From Piromyces finnis (Eukaryota; Neocallimastigomycota; Neocallimastigomycetes; Neocallimastigales; Neocallimastigaceae), in NCBI GenBank assembly GCA_002104945.1, contig MCFH01000143.1, forward strand, positions 1 to 26,321: a DNA stretch of 26,321 nucleotides. Direction: 5' to 3'. Below, piece after piece: positions 22,245 through 26,321 of this stretch. The position numbers and the translations under genes were made by a program. The number at the start of each line of letters is the position of its first letter. Within the stretch, counting starts at the first letter, position 1. A model generated the notes under the pieces. That model was not told where the DNA came from. It saw only the letters and a program-made list of their open reading frames with translations, and did not search any database.

Positions 22245-22368
22245 TATTTATGATATAGATGAATTTATTAAAAGAATTAAAATCTACCGTAAGCTCATTG
22301 ATTACATCCACAAAAGATGTAATGAATTTAGGAAGCAAGAATATCTTCATTGGATTAAAACAGGATGT
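22232..22368 (+). pseudogene. LINE ORF2 relic that served as the insertion target
   Basis: Encodes LYNRVIYDIDEFIKRIKIYR, then KLIDYIHKRCNEFRKQEYLH and WIKTGC. From IYDID onward this is nearly identical to the linker between endonuclease and RT in the LINE copy at 24972-25091 (one silent AAG/AAA difference is visible). It is cut on the left by the truncated insertion and on the right, at 22368/22369, by the 124-bp repeats of the next element. Two later elements therefore appear nested in it. It cannot make a functional product. Confidence 0.8.
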
Positions 22369-22616
22369 CCCTCTTGGGAACGTGCCTTCATTTATTTAAT
22401 AAATGTAGTTTCTCAAGGGGGTCTACTCATGCTCATGGTACTGAGAGAGTAGAAAGAATTAAATCCAAGTATTGCGCAATGGATGCTTGGTGCCCTCTTA
22501 GGAATGTGCCTTCATTTATTTAATAAATGTAATTTCTCAAGGGGGTCTACTCATGCTCATGGTACTGAGAGAGTAGAAAGAATTAAATCCAAGCATTGCG
22601 CAATGGATGCTTGGTT
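22369..22616 (+). repeat. Two 124-bp tandem repeats at the 5' end of the long LINE copy
   Basis: Unit 1 spans 22369-22492 and unit 2 spans 22493 to about 22616, period 124. They differ at only a few positions (TTGGGAACG/TTAGGAATG, GTAGTTT/GTAATTT, AAGTATTGCG/AAGCATTGCG). Each contains CAAGGGGGTCTACTCATGCT and GTACTGAGAGAGTAGAAAG. Tandem units at the head of a LINE often act as promoter monomers, and the TRE5-A element of Dictyostelium has repeated 5' modules of that kind. The same role here is inference from position. Confidence 0.8.
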
Positions 22617-23258
22617 AGTCTTCAAGGGAAAATTATTAGGACTAAGCTCATGGTACTGAGCGATTAAAAAACATTTTATTCATCAAATTTAAGTATTTGA
22701 TGAATAAGTGAATGTTTGATTTTTCAGGTAAGTTTGTATAGTATTTAATTAGAAGAGTAATACATTTTGTTGCTGTATTTTTTCTTTTATTCATGTATTC
22801 ATGTAGTACTACTCTTCTCTTGTAAGAATCCAATGTAGTCAACTTTAGCATTTGCATTGTACTTTTATATTCATGTAGCTATTGTTGTATTGTTTCTTGT
22901 AAGAGACTGATTCACTCTACATCATGTAAAAATACTATTCACAAGCTTTCTGGTGTCGACATTCTTGATTCAAATTTTTTACCAATTTAAATATTTAATG
23001 AAAAGTAAAGTCAAACAAGTTTAGTGTCAAAAAGCGAATCGAATTTACTAACAACAAACCAAAACTAGAATTTTTAAAGAAAATTTACAACTAGAATTCA
23101 AAAAAAGAAACTTTAAACAAAGCATCGTAACAATTTTTGTACTATCCAGTACTTTTAAGAAGAGAGAGAGAGACAGATTTTTTTCCATATACGTTATATT
23201 TGTAATTTTTATTAGTATTTATTTTATATTCAATATTTTTTAATTAGAATTTATTATC
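22617..23258 (+). promoter_or_regulatory. 5' leader of the long LINE copy
   Basis: Non-coding stretch between the 124-bp repeats and the first ATG at 23259. It contains a perfect 13-bp hairpin (22676-22707), a GA-repeat near 23159-23175, and CAATGTAGTCAACTTT at 22831-22846, shared with the outer arms of the palindrome. A short partial echo of the repeats (AAGCTCATGGTACTGAGCG) is at 22644-22662. There is no convincing separate ORF1 here. Confidence 0.5.
22676..22707. other. Hairpin in the LINE leader
   Basis: TTATTCATCAAAT, then the loop TTAAGT, then ATTTGATGAATAA: a perfect 13-bp stem. The flanks AACATT and AATGTT could extend it with a bulge. It may be an RNA structure in the leader or chance pairing in AT-rich DNA. 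Confidence 0.5.
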
Positions 23259-24982
23259 ATGTCAGTCCTTTATATTAAAGATAAGAATTATATCAGACGT
23301 GGTACCCGGTCTTATGGTATCCCTTAGATGATATTCGCTCCTTCTTTATCCGTGGTATTCGATCATGGTCAGTAAATATGCTATGGGAAAAACTCGAGGT
23401 TATTCTAGAAGATAAATTTAATTCAGTTATTAGTGTTAAATATTTTCAAACTTTCAATGATCACTTTTTCTTAGTCAAGGTTCATGGTTCATCAAAAGAT
23501 TGTATTAAAATCTTACACATGTTAAAGAAGAAACTTTCAGTTACCTCAATTTCCTTTTCAGCTCGTAGTAGAAGGAATCACAAATACACTTTTTCCACTC
23601 TCAAACGTAAAATTTTAGTTTCTAATAAACATCAACATTCTATTCAACAATCATTTCAACAATCAGTTCAACAATCAGTTCAACAATCTCATCAACAATC
23701 CGATCTTCAACAAGATCTTCAACAGGATCTTCAACAAGTTTCCCATCATGAAAATATTCCAGATCTACAGCAAACACAATTTCAATCTCAACATTCAACA
23801 ATTAATTCTAATAGTTCTATCAACTCTGATAACAGTTCAATAGTTGATAGTTCTTCAGTTTCACAGCCATCTAGTAATAGTTCTACTTATTCCTCTGATG
23901 CATCATCCATTAATAACGATGACTTTAATAATAATAATAATAGCAACGATTCTTCCTCATCCAACAAGCCTGATAACTTTTCTTTTTGTCTTAGTTGGAA
24001 CACCAATGGGTGGAATCATGAAAAGAGAGATAGTATTAGCTATTTCACAGCTATTTTCAAACCATTATTCTTATGTTTCCAAGAAACTGGTAATGGTTCT
24101 GGATCGAATACAGATTATCCTTGTCGTGTTACTTTGCGAAACTATAGACACTTTTTCAAGAAAGCTGACGAATCAGTTCCGGGAATGAGAGGTTTATATT
24201 TAGGTTTTCACAATTCATGTCAAGCCTCACTTGAAAACTTCTCTGGAAAGTATATTATTTCTATTTATACTTTTAGTCTCTGGAATAGATTCAAATGCTC
24301 GATTGGAAATGTTTATATGCCTCATAGTCATCACAACATCTATGTTGATCATGCAAAGTTAGAAGTTCGCTTGTGGTTACAAACTCATTCATCCCATCCA
24401 TCGATTCTTGTTGGTGATTTTAATATGTCTAAAGTAAAATTATCCAACTGGTTATCAACTAATGGATTAGGAGATTGGGAAATTCTTCCGCTTAGAGGGT
24501 CTACTATCTCTTGGACTCGAGGTGATCAATCTTCCGATATTGACCATGCTCTTATCAATTCGAAGATGAAAGATCTTATTCACTCAGGATCATTTATAAA
24601 TAATTTTTATCCTGTATCAGACCATAAGCCACTTCTTATTAATGGTAAAATTATTCCTATGGAAGATTTTTCTAATGACTTTAATGTTCCTAAGAAAATT
24701 CTGAAATGGAATAGATTAAAATGTATTGAGGAAAAGGAATCTATTATCAGTCATAATAAATTCCAAATTCTTTCAGCAAAATTCAACGATCCTAATGTTT
24801 CTACAGATGAACTTTCCAAAGAGTTTACTTCAACTGCTTTTTCAATTGCAGACGAGCTCAGTATTACTTCAGCAAATAATGTTATAAAGTCTTCATTTCA
24901 TATTTCACAACAAATTTTTAATCTCCAAAAAATCAAAATGAAGTTGTATAAGAGATTTAAAAAGAAAGAATTTATGATATAG
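23259..24982 (+). pseudogene. LINE polyprotein, N-terminal part: unknown domain, Gln-rich linker, AP endonuclease
   Basis: Probable start at ATG 23259 (MSVLYIKDKNYIRRGTRSYG), with a one-base loss in the CCC run near 23321-23323. After that the frame continues PLDDIRSFFIRGIRSWSVN into the long open stretch from 23378. Residues counted from 23378: about 1-65 form an alternating helix/strand domain (FLVKVHGSSKDCIKILHMLK) that could be an RNA-binding fold; 86-138 are Gln-rich QQS/LQQD repeats; 150-200 are Ser/Asn-rich. Residues 202-421 form an exonuclease-endonuclease-phosphatase domain with SWNTNG, FQET, NVYMP, VGDFN, SWTRGDQSSDIDHAL and VSDHKP, all the expected catalytic motifs. It would nick target DNA to prime reverse transcription. 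The frame is lost near 24961-24970 in an A-rich stretch, just before the RT part. Confidence 0.85.
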
Positions 24983-26321
24983 ATGAATTTATTAAAAGAA
25001 TTAAAATCTACCGTAAGCTCATTGATTACATCCACAAAAGATGTAATGAATTTAGGAAACAAGAATATCTTCATTGGATTAAAACAGGATGTGAGTATAT
25101 GAAGAGTCATAATCCTAAGAAGGCCTGGAAATGGATCAAGAAAACTGCAAAAATTGGAAAAGATTCTTTCTTTATTGCTCAACCAATTAAAAACAAAAAT
25201 GGAGAATTAGTTGTTGCTACGGAAGAACAACTAGATGTGTGGCATGATCATTTCGAAAAGCTTGCATCAGATCCAAGTGGTGTAAGTCTTGATTTGGAGC
25301 ATTGGTATGAAGAACCAACGAATAAACGTTTTTCACTCCCTATGCTTGATGAATGGGATATCAACCAAGATATTAGTATTGATGAAGTCAAGTCAGCTAT
25401 CCTCTCTACTCCGAATTATAAAGCATCAGGTCCGGATGGTATTCCAATTGAATTTTACAAAGCATTAATTCCATCAAGTAATGATTCTAATAATGCTACA
25501 GGTAATAATTCTTCCGGTAATACCACTTCAGATAATGATGCTTATGGTTTAAAATTTTATTCTTAAATTATTCAACCGTACTTGGAATGGAGATTTCCCC
25601 AACTCATGGAATGAATCCAGTATTGTTTCCATTCCTAAGAAGGGAGATTTGACAGATTGTGATAACTATCGAGGTATATCACTTATCAATAATGGTATTA
25701 AGTTGATTTCCAAAATTGTCACCACTAGAATCTCAGAATATGGTCTAAAGAATAATTTCATTAGACCTGAACAATTTGGTTTTCGAAAAAAAGGAAGAAG
25801 TATCAGTCTTTTCATTTCAATCCAAAGAAATATGCCGTAGACGTCAATTAGATAATAAAGAGACATTATTTGGCCTTTTTTAGATCTCAGGAAAGCATAC
25901 GATTCAGTCCCAATCGGTAATATTCTCCATAAATTAGATTGTTTAGGAATCCGAGGTAAGAGTTTACAATTCATCAAAAATTTATATTTAACATCTAAGG
26001 CTAATGTCAAATTAGATGGACAATTCTCGAAATCTTTTGATGTGAAGAAAGGAGTCCGTCAAGGTTGCCCTCTTTCTCCTTTCTCTTTAATCTCTTTATT
26101 AATGATATATTTAAAGAGTGTGAAGATCTCGGAGTCAGTTTAGGTGACACTCGATGCTGTGGTGGACTTTTTGCAGATGATATAGTTATTTGTGCTCCAA
26201 CAAGAGGATGCTTAAAAAAGATGCTTAGAAGAGTTAATGAATGGGCCTTGTATAATGAAATGGAATTTGGTATCCAGAAGTGTTCAACGATGGTGATTCG
26301 TCCTGAATCAATAGAAAATCA
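24961..26321 (+). pseudogene. LINE polyprotein, reverse-transcriptase part, frameshifted and cut by the window end
   Basis: Continuation of the same polyprotein in successive phases. It opens with IYDIDEFIKRIKIYRKL and AWKWIKKTAKIG, then the RT blocks: KASGPDGIPIEFYKAL (about 25420), SIVSIPKKGDLTDCDNYRGI (about 25618), EQFGFRKK (about 25770), DLRKAYDSVP (motif A, about 25885), VRQGCPLSP (motif B, about 26055) and LFADDIVICAP (motif C, about 26168, with the catalytic Asp pair). Frame breaks lie near 25555, 25795, 25875 and 26090, all in or near short homopolymers. No motif residue is lost, so the breaks are either recent or sequence errors. The thumb, zinc knuckle and 3' end are beyond the window. 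Family: APE-type non-LTR retrotransposon, by motifs. Confidence 0.88.

Noticed and set aside
22718-22735. TTTTTCAGGTAAGT, back-to-back splice acceptor and donor consensus in the LINE leader
   Set aside because: No coding exons on either side would be joined by such splicing, and LINEs copy through unspliced RNA. Probably chance in AT-rich DNA.
22648-22857. 69-codon minus-strand frame in the LINE leader
   Set aside because: It is antisense to the element and overlaps the hairpin. It has no motif and no supporting similarity within the window.

Overview
The window looks like nuclear DNA of a social amoeba, Dictyostelium discoideum or a close relative. The evidence is extreme A+T richness with long poly(A)/poly(T) runs between genes, a long ATT trinucleotide array, Gln/Asn/His low-complexity tracts in proteins, C-ending codon preference in one gene, and relics of an AP-endonuclease-type non-LTR retrotransposon (LINE) like the Dictyostelium TRE family. 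The species is inferred from composition and gene style, not from a database match.

Region 1 (1-11671) is a giant inverted repeat. Two arms of about 5.8 kb are near-perfect reverse complements around an asymmetric centre at 5791-5880; base 1 pairs with about base 11671. Each arm carries four things: gene B, encoding a Lys-rich protein that ends in a CAAX-like CVIM; a 5'-truncated LINE tail with a damaged zinc knuckle; gene A, an unrecognised gene that shares a conserved block with gene B; and a degenerate LINE reverse-transcriptase C-terminal fragment. The rest of each arm has no recognisable gene. Nearly all arm differences I compared are single-base indels, and they break frames mostly in the left arm. 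The palindrome may therefore be real with a poorly polished left arm, or it may be a fold-back assembly artefact.

Region 2 (about 11.7-20.3 kb) is single-copy DNA with a tandem family of three same-strand, apparently intronless genes (12573-13781, 16296-16952, 19509-20309). All encode an N-terminal chitin-binding type 3 / CBM5/12 module and a C-terminal pair of DM9 (DUF3421) repeats. They differ in the linker: prion-like GYGQ/Q-rich, short and charged, or His-rich plus poly-Q. None has a visible signal peptide. They look like a recently expanded family of two-module carbohydrate-binding proteins. The third has codon usage typical of strongly expressed Dictyostelium genes. A pure ATT array of about 355 bp lies between the first two.

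Region 3 (about 21.0-26.3 kb) is nested retrotransposon DNA. A 5'-truncated LINE tail (21043-22231) with a 37-nt poly(A) is flanked by a 13-bp target-site duplication and sits inside a relic of another LINE's ORF2. Abutting that relic at 22369 is a longer LINE copy: two 124-bp tandem repeats, a 5' leader, then a polyprotein with an N-terminal domain, a Gln-rich linker, a complete AP endonuclease and a reverse transcriptase. It keeps every catalytic motif visible but is broken by about six single-base frameshifts and runs off the window end.
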